Origin: Photobacterium sp. GJ3 | GTDB taxonomy: Bacteria > Pseudomonadota > Gammaproteobacteria > Enterobacterales > Vibrionaceae | NCBI RefSeq assembly: GCF_018199995.1 | Contig: NZ_CP073579.1 | Span: 1,550,001-1,614,000 of the forward strand | Reading direction: 5' to 3' | Length of the DNA stretch: 64,000 nt | Part shown: in pieces, positions 28,403 through 37,364 of the stretch | How positions within the stretch are numbered: position 1 is the first letter of the stretch | Layout: each line of letters starts with the position of its first letter | Program-made: the position numbers and the translations under genes | Notes under the pieces: model-generated | Seen by the model: the letters and a program-made list of their open reading frames with translations, nothing else | The model's database searches: none | What the model was told of the DNA's origin: nothing

Positions 28403-29506
28403 ATGCAGCTCATGGCTTATACCGCAGATCATCACGCAAAACTGGCCGTTACAGAAGCCATCCCGGATGGCTGTACGCTAAGCTGGATCGACGACCCGGA
28501 ACATCTGAACTCCAGCCAATCCTGGCGGCAGACCCGTATTCTGATTCTGGTTGCAGCGGACTGGCCGATGCCGGAGATCGACAGTTTGATGGATAGTTTT
28601 GCACCGCGCCATGTCATTCTTGTGGATTTAACCCCGGAAGCGCACTGGCATGGGATCCAGCAAAGTCAGACGGTTCGGCAGCACCTGCACTGGTGTGAAC
28701 TGGAAGGGTTGACGGCACAGATTAACCACCTGACACAGATGCAATCTCTGGACGCCACTTCACGTCTGGCGCTGTTGTCTTCCCGCAATGACTGTGACGG
28801 TGCCTTACTGAGCATCGCAACGGCCTGGCACCTGCAGCACAAGCACCAGCAGGATGTTTTATTGCTGGATTTAGGGCGTCCCTTCAGTGACGTGTGCGAG
28901 TATCTGGGTGCCAGCCCCCGGCTGGATTTTATGGCGTTGCTGGAGAAAAAAGACTTTCTCAGCCCGGACTGGCTGGATGCGCAAGAACTGGCGATGGCGC
29001 CGGGCATTCATGTCATCGGAATGCCCGAAAGCGACAATTATGGCGCTGTGACCATGGAAGCCCTGATTGAAGTGATGGATTTGCTGGAAGCGAGATACGG
29101 CAATATCGTCATGAATCTCACCGGTATGCCGCCCAGCCCGTTACTGTTTTTCTTGCTGAACCGCTGCGGGCAGCACTGGCTGCTGTCAGACCAGAAAAAC
29201 GTCAGCCTGAAAAGCAGTTGTGAGCTGGCAGAGTCGCTGTATCAGCAGGGAGTACGACCCGGCAGCGTCAATCTGGTGCTGGCGCCGTATTCTGCAGAAG
29301 TCCTCCCCAGTCGGGAAGTGATTGAAAAACAATTGCCGATTCTGGTTCGGGGGGAACTCCCCTACAGCTTTCCGATCATCACCGATATCAATGCCAGTGC
29401 GCTGCTGCCGCCCAGCGGAGAGTTCAAACTCTTTACCAAAGCTGTGGACAAGCTGATGTGGCTGTCGTCTGAACGCTCGCGCTGGCATTTTTCGCTGGGG
29501 TGGTAA
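28403..29506 (+). CDS. tadZ: TadZ/CpaE-like protein without a P-loop (locus 2)
   Basis: A 367-residue protein in the tadZ position, five bases after the secretin gene and upstream of tadA. The MinD-like fold is suggested by VLLLDLGRPFSDVCEYLGAS, GIHVIGMPESDNYG and NIVMNLTGMPPSPLLFFLLN. Where Walker A should lie (before ATAWHLQHKHQQDVLLLDLG) the sequence is SSRNDCDGALLSI, with no glycine-rich loop or lysine. It is therefore probably a non-nucleotide-binding TadZ relative that may act as a polar scaffold. ATG 28403 is chosen over the upstream in-frame 28346. Confidence 0.75.
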   Translation: MQLMAYTADHHAKLAVTEAIPDGCTLSWIDDPEHLNSSQSWRQTRILILVAADWPMPEIDSLMDSFAPRHVILVDLTPEAHWHGIQQSQTVRQHLHWCELEGLTAQINHLTQMQSLDATSRLALLSSRNDCDGALLSIATAWHLQHKHQQDVLLLDLGRPFSDVCEYLGASPRLDFMALLEKKDFLSPDWLDAQELAMAPGIHVIGMPESDNYGAVTMEALIEVMDLLEARYGNIVMNLTGMPPSPLLFFLLNRCGQHWLLSDQKNVSLKSSCELAESLYQQGVRPGSVNLVLAPYSAEVLPSREVIEKQLPILVRGELPYSFPIITDINASALLPPSGEFKLFTKAVDKLMWLSSERSRWHFSLGW

Positions 29507-29539
29507 ATCACTGAATTTCCCTCGAATCAAGGAGTGAGT

Positions 29540-30799
29540 ATGGGAAACGAAATGGAGTGGCCAAGCCGAGAACTGGTGATCCAGCAGGAAGAATCGTCGC
29601 TGGCATTAAAAGCGGAGCTTCACCGCTACATCATTGAACAGCTGGAAGAAGATGGCCTGATGTTTGAAATGGACCGTCAGGAAATGCAGCCGCATATTCA
29701 TGACTATGTGCGTCAATATTTCCAGCAGCATAAAGAGCTGAATCAGCGCCAGAACCTGAATGAGCTGGTCACTGAGCTGTTGGATGAAATTGTCGGATTC
29801 GGGCCATTGCAAAACCTGCTGGACGACCCGACCATCGACGATATTCTGATTAACGGTTCCAAACAGATTTATGTGGAACGAAGCGGCCAGCTCAGCCGCG
29901 TTCCCTTGCGTTTCATGAACGATCAGCACATCTTGCGGGTCATTCGCCGGATGATCGCTCCGATTGGCCGCCGGATTGATGAATCGAATCCGATGGTCGA
30001 TGCCCGTTTACCCGATGGCAGCCGGATTAACGCAGTCATTCCGCCTCTCTCGATTGACGGCCCTTGTCTCTCGGTTCGGAAATTTAAAAAAGAAGGTCTA
30101 AATGCAGACACGCTGATTCAGAATGGTGCCATGAGTGTTGCCATGCATCAGCTGCTGAAAAAATGTGCGCAGGCCCGGTTTAACATCCTGATCAGTGGGT
30201 CCACCGGCTCCGGGAAAACCACATTGCTCAATATCCTCAGTCACTATATCAACACGGGCGAACGGGTTGTTACCATTGAAGATGCCGCCGAACTGCAACT
30301 GAGAAATGGCCACGTGGTACGGCTGGAAACCCGTCCGCCCAACTCGGAAGGTCAGGGAGAAGTCACCGCGCGGGATTTGCTGAAAAATGCCCTGCGGATG
30401 CGTCCGGATCGCATCATTCTGGGGGAAAGCCGGGGGGCGGAAGTTTTGGATGTACTTCAGGCGATGAATACAGGCCACCAGGGCTCGATGAGTACCTTGC
30501 ATGCCAACTCACCGCGTGATGCCCTTGTCCGTCTGGAAATGATGGTGACTCTGGCTGGCTTTACTTCAACTGAAGCCCTGATCAAGCAAATCATTGCAAC
30601 GGCTGTCGATATGATTGTTCAGGTGTCCCGGTTACCCAGCGGCAAGCGAGTCATTACTCACATTGTAGAAGTTCAGGACGTTGCCGATGGCAAAATCCGG
30701 ATTCAGGAACTGTATCGCTACAACCTCCAGACGGAAGATTTCATGACGGTAGACGCCATGTCTGTCCATCTGCGCAAAAAGCTTGGAGAAGACGGATGA
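29540..30799 (+). CDS. tadA: TadA/CpaF secretion ATPase (locus 2)
   Basis: A 419-residue pilus motor ATPase. The CpaF signature IVGFGPLQNLLDDPTIDDIL, Walker A (SGSTGSGKTT, about residues 218-227), VVTIEDAAELQL and Walker B (PDRIILGESRG) are intact; the LHANSP box follows. AAGGAG is correctly spaced for ATG 29540 rather than the GTG at 29534. It overlaps tadB by ATGA. Clearly paralogous to 5506-6831 but distinct. Confidence 0.95.
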   Translation: MGNEMEWPSRELVIQQEESSLALKAELHRYIIEQLEEDGLMFEMDRQEMQPHIHDYVRQYFQQHKELNQRQNLNELVTELLDEIVGFGPLQNLLDDPTIDDILINGSKQIYVERSGQLSRVPLRFMNDQHILRVIRRMIAPIGRRIDESNPMVDARLPDGSRINAVIPPLSIDGPCLSVRKFKKEGLNADTLIQNGAMSVAMHQLLKKCAQARFNILISGSTGSGKTTLLNILSHYINTGERVVTIEDAAELQLRNGHVVRLETRPPNSEGQGEVTARDLLKNALRMRPDRIILGESRGAEVLDVLQAMNTGHQGSMSTLHANSPRDALVRLEMMVTLAGFTSTEALIKQIIATAVDMIVQVSRLPSGKRVITHIVEVQDVADGKIRIQELYRYNLQTEDFMTVDAMSVHLRKKLGEDG

Positions 30800-31662
30800 A
30801 CAGCCTGATCGTCATTGCCATGCTGTTACTGTTCACCAGCTGTGTGCTGATGGTGATTGCGACACGAAAAAGTCAAGTGCCTGCCAGTCAATCGCCCAAA
30901 ACAGCGCAAAAGGCACAAAAGGTCCGGGGGAAAGATCGGGCGCTCGAAACCTGGCAGCGGCTGGGATTGAGCACAAGTCCTGTGATGCTGGTGCTTTATG
31001 CCGCTTGCATTTTATTCGGTCCTTTCCTGCTGGCCCGTATGACGGGCATCAGCGGACTGGGGCTGGGTCTGGCAGGGAGCGTGGGGCTGATTTTGCTCTT
31101 GGGGCAAATCCGGAAAAGTAATACGCGTCGTAAAATTTTGCAGCAACTGCCGGGATTTATTGATCACATCAACCGCCGGATTCATGTCGGGATGTCACTC
31201 AATAAAGCCGTCGAACATGTGCTGCAGGCAGTGAACGATCCGCTGCATTCCGTGGCAGAACGTGCCGTGAATCGCTCTGCATTGGGAACAGAGCTTTATG
31301 ATTCCTTTCAGAAAGAAGCCCAGCTCACGGGCGTGAAAGAATTCGCACTGCTGGCTTCCGTGTTCAAAGTGAATCATCAGTTTGGCGGCAGTGTCTCGGC
31401 GGCCTTGGAACATTTGGTTGAGCTGTTGCACCAACAGGAACGCAGTCAGCGTGAGTTGAAGTCCTTAACCGGGGAGACCCGGGTCACCGCTTGGGTGATG
31501 GGGCTGGCTCCGACAGGCATGGCCATTTTCATGCTGGTCTCTAACCCAGAACAACTTCTGACGATGTGGGCAGATGAAACCGGCAGACAGGCTTTGATTG
31601 TGGGTTTAGGAGCGCAGGCCATGGGCGCGCTGGTCCTCTGGCGAATGATTCGGTCTTTATAG
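30796..31662 (+). CDS. tadB: TadB inner-membrane platform protein (locus 2)
   Basis: A 288-residue T2SSF-domain protein with an N-terminal helix (LIVIAMLLLFTSCVLMVIAT), a charged loop and paired helices near residues 60-100. The cytoplasmic core runs from QLPGFIDHINRRIHVGMSLN to QFGGSVSAALEHLVELL, with C-terminal membrane segments after it. Its partner TadC normally follows directly, but here a 1.6 kb repeat array begins only ten bases after the stop codon. Confidence 0.9.
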   Translation: MNSLIVIAMLLLFTSCVLMVIATRKSQVPASQSPKTAQKAQKVRGKDRALETWQRLGLSTSPVMLVLYAACILFGPFLLARMTGISGLGLGLAGSVGLILLLGQIRKSNTRRKILQQLPGFIDHINRRIHVGMSLNKAVEHVLQAVNDPLHSVAERAVNRSALGTELYDSFQKEAQLTGVKEFALLASVFKVNHQFGGSVSAALEHLVELLHQQERSQRELKSLTGETRVTAWVMGLAPTGMAIFMLVSNPEQLLTMWADETGRQALIVGLGAQAMGALVLWRMIRSL

Positions 31663-31671
31663 GATGGCGCT

Positions 31672-33312
31672 TGAAGGACAGGCATGGGACTTCAGCCGTC
31701 ATGCCCGCGCAGGCGGGCATCCAGCGCCGTTGATGCGCCAAAGCAACGATTGGCACTTGGGATTGAAACAGGCACGGGAATTCAGCCGTCATGCCCGCGC
31801 AGGCGGGAATCCAGTGACGTTGATGCGCCAAAGCAACGATTGGCACTTGGGATTGAAACAGGCACGGGAATGCAGCCGTCATTCCCGCGCAGGCGGGCAT
31901 CCAGCGCCGTTGATGCACCGAAGTAACGATAGGCACTTGGGGTTGAAACAGGCACAGGACTTTAGCCGTCATTCCCGCGCAGGCGGGAATCCAGTGACGT
32001 TGATGCACCGAAGTAACGATAGGCACTTGGGGTTGAAACAGGCACGGGAATTCAGCCGTCATTCCCGCGCAGGCGGGAATCCAGTGACGTTGATGCACCG
32101 AAGTAACGATAGGCACTTGGGATTGAAACAGGCACGGGAATTCAGCCGTCATGCCCGCGCAGGCGGGAATCCAGTGACGTTGATGCACCGAAGCAACGAG
32201 TGGCACTTGGGTTTGAAACAGGCACGGAATTTCGGCCGTCATGCCCACGCAGGCGGGAATCCAGCGCCGTTGATGCACCGAAGCAACGATTGGCACTTGG
32301 GGTTGAAACAGGCACGGAATTTCGGCCGTCATGCCCGCGCAGGCGGGCATCCAGTGACGTTGATGCACCGAAGTAACGAGTGGCACTTGGGATTGAAATA
32401 GGCACGGAATTTCGGCCGTCATTCCCGCGCAGGCGGGCATCCAGCGCCGTTGATGCACCGGAGCTACGAGTGGCACTTGGTTGACAACAGGCACGGGACT
32501 TTAGCCGTCATGCCCGCGCAGGCGGGCATCCAGTGACGTTGATGCACCGAAGCAACGATTGGCACTTGGGTTTGAAACAGGCACGGAATTTCGGCTGTCA
32601 TTCCCACGCAGGCGGGAATCCAGCGCCGTTGATGCACCGAAGCAACGATTGGCACTTGGGGTTGAAACAGGCACGGAATTTCGGCCGTCATGCCCGCGCA
32701 GGCGGGCATCCAGTGACGTTGATGCACCGAAGTAACGAGTGGCACTTGGGGTTGAAACAGGCACGGAATTTCGGCCGTCATTCCCGCGCAGGCGGGCATC
32801 CAGCGCCGTTGATGCACCGGAGCTACGAGTGGCACTTGGTTGACAACAGGCACGGGACTTTAGCCGTCATGCCCGCGCAGGCGGGCATCCAGTGACGTTG
32901 ATGCGCCGGAGCTACGAGTGGCACTTGGGATTGAAACAGGCACGGAATTTCGGCCGTCATTCCCGCGCAGGCGGGCATCCAGTGACGTTGATGCACCGAA
33001 GCTACGATTGGCACTTGGTTGACAACAGGCACGGAATTTCAGCTGTCATGCCCGCGCAGGCGGGCATCCAGTGACGTTGATGCACCGAAGCTACGATTGG
33101 CACTTGGGTTTGAAACAGGCACGGAATTTCAGCTGTCATGCCCGCGCAGGCGGGCATCCAGTGACGTTGATGCACCGGAGCTACGATTGGCACTTGGGGT
33201 TGAAACAGGCACGGGACTTCAGCCGTCATTCCCGCGCAGGCGGGAATCCAGCGCCGTTGATGCACCGAAGTAACGAGTGGCACTTGGGTTTGAAACAGGC
33301 ACGGAATTTCAT
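31672..33312. repeat. Tandem array of eighteen ~90 bp palindrome units between tadB and tadC
   Basis: Each unit has the palindrome ATTCCCGCGCAGGCGGGAAT or its ATGCCC/GGGCAT variant, then CCAGTGACGTTGATGC or CCAGCGCCGTTGATGC, a variable AGCAACGA/AGCTACGA box, TTGGCACTTGGG and TTGAAACAGGCACGG. The core recurs every 90 bases from 31701 (31791, 31881, ... 33228), except for three units of 89 bases where GGTTGAAAC is replaced by TTGACAAC. Variation is shuffled between copies as in gene conversion. Because 90 is a multiple of three, long open frames cross the array on both strands; they are not counted as genes. It interrupts an operon that is otherwise contiguous. Confidence 0.95.
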
Positions 33313-33379
33313 TTGGGCGTTGTAATGACAGTTTTGATGTTTTAGAAGCGCGAAACAGAAGTACAGGCAGGGAAAGCGT

Positions 33380-34282
33380 ATGACAACCACAGCTTATCTG
33401 ATTATCACCAGCCTCTTGTTCAGCATCGTCGGTGCCGGGCTGCTGTTTTGGTCAATGAAACTGCAAAAAGCACGCAGTGTTGAAGACAACCTGGCGAAAT
33501 CACTGGGAAAGCCGCGTGCCGGTGAACGTGTCATCCGTGGTGGGCAGCGCCTCTGGGGCAAGACCAAACGAAGCAACGCAACCTCCCTGAATGACATTCT
33601 GGAGATGATGCGAAAAGCGGGTTACATCTCCAACCGGGAGCAGACGCTGTGTATTTTCCGTCTGGCTGCAGTGTGGTGCGCCATTCAGCTGGTTTTTGCC
33701 AGTCAGCTGATTCAGGCCGATGCCTCAGCGAATCACAAAATCAGCCTGATGCTGATCAGCGCGATGGGCACCGCTTATCTGGTCATTCAATGGCTGAAGA
33801 AAAAAGCCGTGAAACGGACACAGATGATTGAAGAAGAGCTCATTATCGGCCTGCAGGTGATGAAAATTTTATGGGATGTGGGTCTGTCGCTGGAAAGTCT
33901 GCTCCGAACCTTATCCCGCGAATTATCCGAGCTGACCCCGGAGCTGAACAAGGAACTCAAACTGGCGCTCAGTAAAATTGAAGCCGGGCAGGAGCGGGCT
34001 TCCGTCTTCAGTGAAATCGCCCGCGTGAATGATTCGGCAGGCATGCAGGACTTGCTGACCATGCTGGCACAGGTGTCTGAAACCGGCGGGAATATGTCAG
34101 CGTCTCTGAATCAGTTATCCGTCTTACTTCAGGACAGAAGACGCACTCAGTTACAGGAAAAAGTCACCAAACTGTCCGGCAAAATGTCGGTGGTCATGAT
34201 GGTGTTTCTATTTCCTGCACTCTTTGTGGTACTGGCGGGGCCGGGAATGATGGCGTTGATTCAGGCGATTGGTGGCTCGTGA
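33380..34282 (+). CDS. tadC: TadC inner-membrane platform protein (locus 2)
   Basis: A 300-residue T2SSF-domain membrane protein. It has an N-terminal helix (YLIITSLLFSIVGAGLLFWS), a long basic cytoplasmic linker and paired helices near residues 90-145. The core includes QVMKILWDVGLSLESLLRTL and QVSETGGNMSASLNQLSVLL, and the protein ends with a hydrophobic stretch (VVMMVFLFPALFVVLAGPGM). AGGGAAA precedes ATG 33380. With the array upstream, transcription must cross about 1.7 kb of repeats or start from a promoter close to 33320-33370, where none is obvious. Confidence 0.9.
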   Translation: MTTTAYLIITSLLFSIVGAGLLFWSMKLQKARSVEDNLAKSLGKPRAGERVIRGGQRLWGKTKRSNATSLNDILEMMRKAGYISNREQTLCIFRLAAVWCAIQLVFASQLIQADASANHKISLMLISAMGTAYLVIQWLKKKAVKRTQMIEEELIIGLQVMKILWDVGLSLESLLRTLSRELSELTPELNKELKLALSKIEAGQERASVFSEIARVNDSAGMQDLLTMLAQVSETGGNMSASLNQLSVLLQDRRRTQLQEKVTKLSGKMSVVMMVFLFPALFVVLAGPGMMALIQAIGGS

Positions 34283-34330
34283 GCCCGTGGTGATGAGCAC
34301 AGGAATCAAGAACAGGACAGGGATGACATC

Positions 34331-35041
34331 ATGAGAAGTAGTCAAACATATCGCACCGTCTGGCTGAGCGGATTGCTCGTTGCCTTACTGGCCGGTTGCA
34401 GTGCCTCACCAGAAGAAGAAAGTGCCAGGGTGACGGCGAATAAGCCGGTTCAGTCCGGCGCCTGTGGTGAAACGCTGATCGCGAAAGACGGCATGAAGCT
34501 GTCGATGGTGAAGCAACAGATCGATCAGGGCCAGTATTATCTGGCGCTGGCGTCGCTGGATGAACTGAAAGAGGATGGCCTGAGCGTCCAGATGATGCGG
34601 GCAGACAGCTACCGGAAACTCGGTAAATGGGACGAAGCAACCCGGCTTTATCAGGGGATGGTGAAGACGTGTCTGGCCGGGGATGCTTATCACGGTCTCG
34701 GGCTGATTGCGTCTTATCAGGGCCACATGGAAGACGCCATGAAATGGATGGAAAAAGCAGCAAAAGCAGCGCCCGTGGAAGCCGATGTCCGGAATGACTT
34801 TGGTTTTCTGCTGCTGGTTACCGGGCAAGATCAGAAAGCCCGGGATGAACTGATGACGGCGCTGGAATTGAATCCGCAGCATCAGAATGCGGCTAAAAAT
34901 CTGTGGTTTGTGTTGCTGAAAACCAATCAGAAACAGGCTGCCGCGACTCTGGCATCCCGTTTCGAGTGGAGTGAATCTGAACACCGGGAAATGATGGATG
35001 CAATTTCTGTATTTAAACCCCTGCAGCTGGATCCATCTTAA
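34331..35041 (+). CDS. tadD: TadD TPR lipoprotein (locus 2)
   Basis: A 236-residue lipoprotein with signal LSGLLVALLAGC (lipobox LAGC) and tetratricopeptide repeats (DQGQYYLALASLDELKE, GKWDEATRLYQGMVKT, GHMEDAMKWMEKAAKAAPVE, QDQKARDELMTALELNP). It is shorter than its locus 1 paralogue. Role as for TadD: an outer-membrane accessory of pilus assembly. Confidence 0.87.
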   Translation: MRSSQTYRTVWLSGLLVALLAGCSASPEEESARVTANKPVQSGACGETLIAKDGMKLSMVKQQIDQGQYYLALASLDELKEDGLSVQMMRADSYRKLGKWDEATRLYQGMVKTCLAGDAYHGLGLIASYQGHMEDAMKWMEKAAKAAPVEADVRNDFGFLLLVTGQDQKARDELMTALELNPQHQNAAKNLWFVLLKTNQKQAAATLASRFEWSESEHREMMDAISVFKPLQLDPS

Positions 35042-35070
35042 CGGAACCGCGTGGGGAGAGGAGTGACGTG

Positions 35071-35427
35071 ATGAAAGGAATGAAGCAAGTACTGATGGCG
35101 GCTTTGGGCACAGCATTTCTGGTTGGCGGGGCTCAGGCTGCGACGTTCCCGCCGAAAAAAGTGAATCCGGACCCTGTCCCTGAAACGCACGGTGAGATCA
35201 GCGCGTATCCGGAAAGTTCGAAAGTGGTGCTTAAGCCTGTGGTGAAACATGAGCGGAAGAATATGACGCAGCTTTGGCTGAACATGCAGACCCGTGGCCA
35301 GATGGCGACGTCACAAACCGATACATTAACGCCGGAAGCCGCCAAAGCCACTCAGGAGCGCATGCAGCAAAGCTTCAGTCATCCAATTCCGGATAAATTC
35401 ATTAAAGATAAATTCGGTGGCAGCTGA
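35071..35427 (+). CDS. Small secreted Tad-associated protein, possibly DUF3613-like
   Basis: A 118-residue exported protein with a signal peptide cut near AQAA. The mature part has VVLKPVVKHERKNMTQLWLNMQTRGQ and ends in a helix ending HPIPDKFIKDKFGG. Small proteins of the DUF3613 type occur in some Tad loci and this resembles them in size, position and a possible TRGQ-like motif, but the assignment is tentative. GAGAGGAG is spaced best for ATG 35071. Confidence 0.6.
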   Translation: MKGMKQVLMAALGTAFLVGGAQAATFPPKKVNPDPVPETHGEISAYPESSKVVLKPVVKHERKNMTQLWLNMQTRGQMATSQTDTLTPEAAKATQERMQQSFSHPIPDKFIKDKFGGS

Positions 35428-35521
35428 ACCAGGATTCGGATGCCCGCACAGGCGGGCGTCTGATGATTGAAGGCGAACACCGAACCCAAGCTGTCATTCC
35501 CTGCTGGGAAGGAGCGAAATT

Positions 35522-37336
35522 ATGTTACGTTCATCTGGATCTTTTCATCGTCTGTCATCGCAATCCCGCCAACGCGGCGCCGTCGGCGCTGGCTTGATTC
35601 TCCTGATGTTCAGCATGGTCCTGTTCTTGTCTCTGGCCGTCGACACCGGCCGACTGTACATGGAAAAGCGCCAACTGCAGAAACAGGCAGATCTGGCCGC
35701 ACTCAGTCTAGGGCGAGGGGCTTGTTATATTGATGGGGTTAATAATAAGGAAGCCTTAGATACACTCGTGAAACAGAATTTGGCTGCTAATGGGTTCGAT
35801 ACGGATACTCAGAATCCGATAATTGAGTATGGTGTAGCCCAAATCAACAGTAATCAATGGGATTTTGACCCAACCAGTACGAAAGTCCAAAGTGCCGGCA
35901 AAGTGACCATTAGCAAAACCGTTCCTGCGAGCCTGATTACGCAGATCACGAGATCTGGTGACGTAACCCTGAGTGCATCGGCTGCGGTTTATAAGCGAAT
36001 GTCTGTTGGGTTTGGGATTGGCTCTTCAACGGCTAGATTAAGCCCAAATGCTGGATTGATTAATGCTTTATTAGGTTCAGCACTTCAGGGCAGTTTAAAT
36101 TTAGATGTGGCTTCTTATCAGGGATTAGCAAATACTGAGATAAAGCTAGGTGGCCTACTGTCTGCAATGGATGAAATGGGGCTTCTTACAGTGGAATTAT
36201 CTGCTGGTACTTTAGATCAAGTGTTGAGTACAGATATTTCAGTTGCGGAGCTGATTCAAGCCAGTATTGATGCAGTTGCGTCTCATAGTGTATTAGATGC
36301 AACTGTACTGCCAGCACTGTTACAACTTGATAGTCTTGCTCAGGTTTCAGGGTTAGACCTTACGTTATCAGAAATATTGGTATTATCTGCTGGTTCCGAT
36401 GCAATGGGTGGTGAAATCCGCCGAGCAGCACTAGCTAGTCATATTGCTTTATATGATTTAATTACGGGAGCTATTTATGCGGCGAAAGGTTCAAATGCAA
36501 TTGTAATTGATAGTTTGAATGTTGACACGAATGGTTTATTAGGTCTGGGCTTATTGGGGTTAACAGTTGATGCAACCATAATTGAGCCGCCGAAATTTAC
36601 TGTCGGTGTTTTACCCGTTATTGAGGGAGCCTCAGGCACAAGGGTAGAAACAGCTCAAGTTCGATTGAAGGTAGGATTAGATTTACCTCTAACTGTACTT
36701 AGTCTTCCTGGAATTTTAGATACAGAGTTAGCTCTGGGTCTAGCTGTGGACGCAGCGAAAGCTGAAGCAGAGTTGTTAGATATGACAGATTGTAATCAAG
36801 ATGGCTATCAATTGAAATTTGGTGTGAAACCATCATTAGCTTCTGTGAAGATTGGGAGTAAAGATGATGTCGAGCAGCCTGCTAAGCTTTCAGCTACGGT
36901 TCTTTCAGGTGTTGTTGGCGTAGATATAAAACTTAGTGCAAATATCTCAAAGCCTGATGTTTCTGATGATTATTCTATATTGATAGTGGATGCAGAACAT
37001 GGAGAAATCCCAGGGGTATACCCAGTTACAGAGAATGTTTCTGAAAATTTAGATAGTTTACTTTCTAATGAATCGCTAATTGATGTCGACTTTAAAATAA
37101 CTAGCGGTCTATTGCTGTTAGGAATGGTTTTTAACCAGTTAGGTTTAGATGATGCAATAGAATTTCTTATTGATGACGTAGTTGGTGGACTCATATCAAG
37201 TTTATTATCTCCAGTGATTTTGTTAGTGACTCAGCAAGTATTAGACCCGTTATTGAATTTGCTGGGTATCCAAGTCGGTACAGCAGATGTCTTCGTCACA
37301 TCCATCGAGGTTGATGGCGGTAATTTGATCCAATAA
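35522..37336 (+). CDS. tadG: TadG-like pilus protein with long AT-rich C-terminal region (locus 2)
   Basis: A 604-residue protein. The N-terminal anchor (RQRGAVGAGLILLMFSMVLF, then LAVDTGRLYMEKRQLQKQAD) is the TadE/G-like Flp assembly domain, followed by LAALSLGRGACYIDG. There is no von Willebrand metal motif, unlike locus 1 TadG. The remaining 500 residues are acidic, rich in L, A, S, V and D, with runs such as SILIVDAEHGEIPGVYPVTE and a hydrophobic end (VGGLISSLLSPVILLVTQQV). The DNA switches from GC-rich to AT-rich near 35710, inside the gene, suggesting that the distal domain was exchanged. Last gene of locus 2. Confidence 0.8.
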   Translation: MLRSSGSFHRLSSQSRQRGAVGAGLILLMFSMVLFLSLAVDTGRLYMEKRQLQKQADLAALSLGRGACYIDGVNNKEALDTLVKQNLAANGFDTDTQNPIIEYGVAQINSNQWDFDPTSTKVQSAGKVTISKTVPASLITQITRSGDVTLSASAAVYKRMSVGFGIGSSTARLSPNAGLINALLGSALQGSLNLDVASYQGLANTEIKLGGLLSAMDEMGLLTVELSAGTLDQVLSTDISVAELIQASIDAVASHSVLDATVLPALLQLDSLAQVSGLDLTLSEILVLSAGSDAMGGEIRRAALASHIALYDLITGAIYAAKGSNAIVIDSLNVDTNGLLGLGLLGLTVDATIIEPPKFTVGVLPVIEGASGTRVETAQVRLKVGLDLPLTVLSLPGILDTELALGLAVDAAKAEAELLDMTDCNQDGYQLKFGVKPSLASVKIGSKDDVEQPAKLSATVLSGVVGVDIKLSANISKPDVSDDYSILIVDAEHGEIPGVYPVTENVSENLDSLLSNESLIDVDFKITSGLLLLGMVFNQLGLDDAIEFLIDDVVGGLISSLLSPVILLVTQQVLDPLLNLLGIQVGTADVFVTSIEVDGGNLIQ

Positions 37337-37364
37337 TGATTGTCGTAAGTTTTAACTTCGGTGT

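Noticed and set aside
31672..33312. Possible CRISPR array
   Set aside because: The whole 90 bp unit is repeated, with no unique spacers between short repeats and no cas genes.
31541..33325. Open frames of up to 317 codons across the 90 bp array
   Set aside because: A 90-base period keeps every frame open once one unit is open; both strands are equally open and the peptide is just the palindrome unit.
35436..35520. Further palindrome copies between the small Tad protein and tadG (GCCCGCACAGGCGGGC and TCATTCCCTGCTGGGAA)
   Set aside because: Degenerate, single and too diverged to define as units; likely remnants of the dispersed palindrome.
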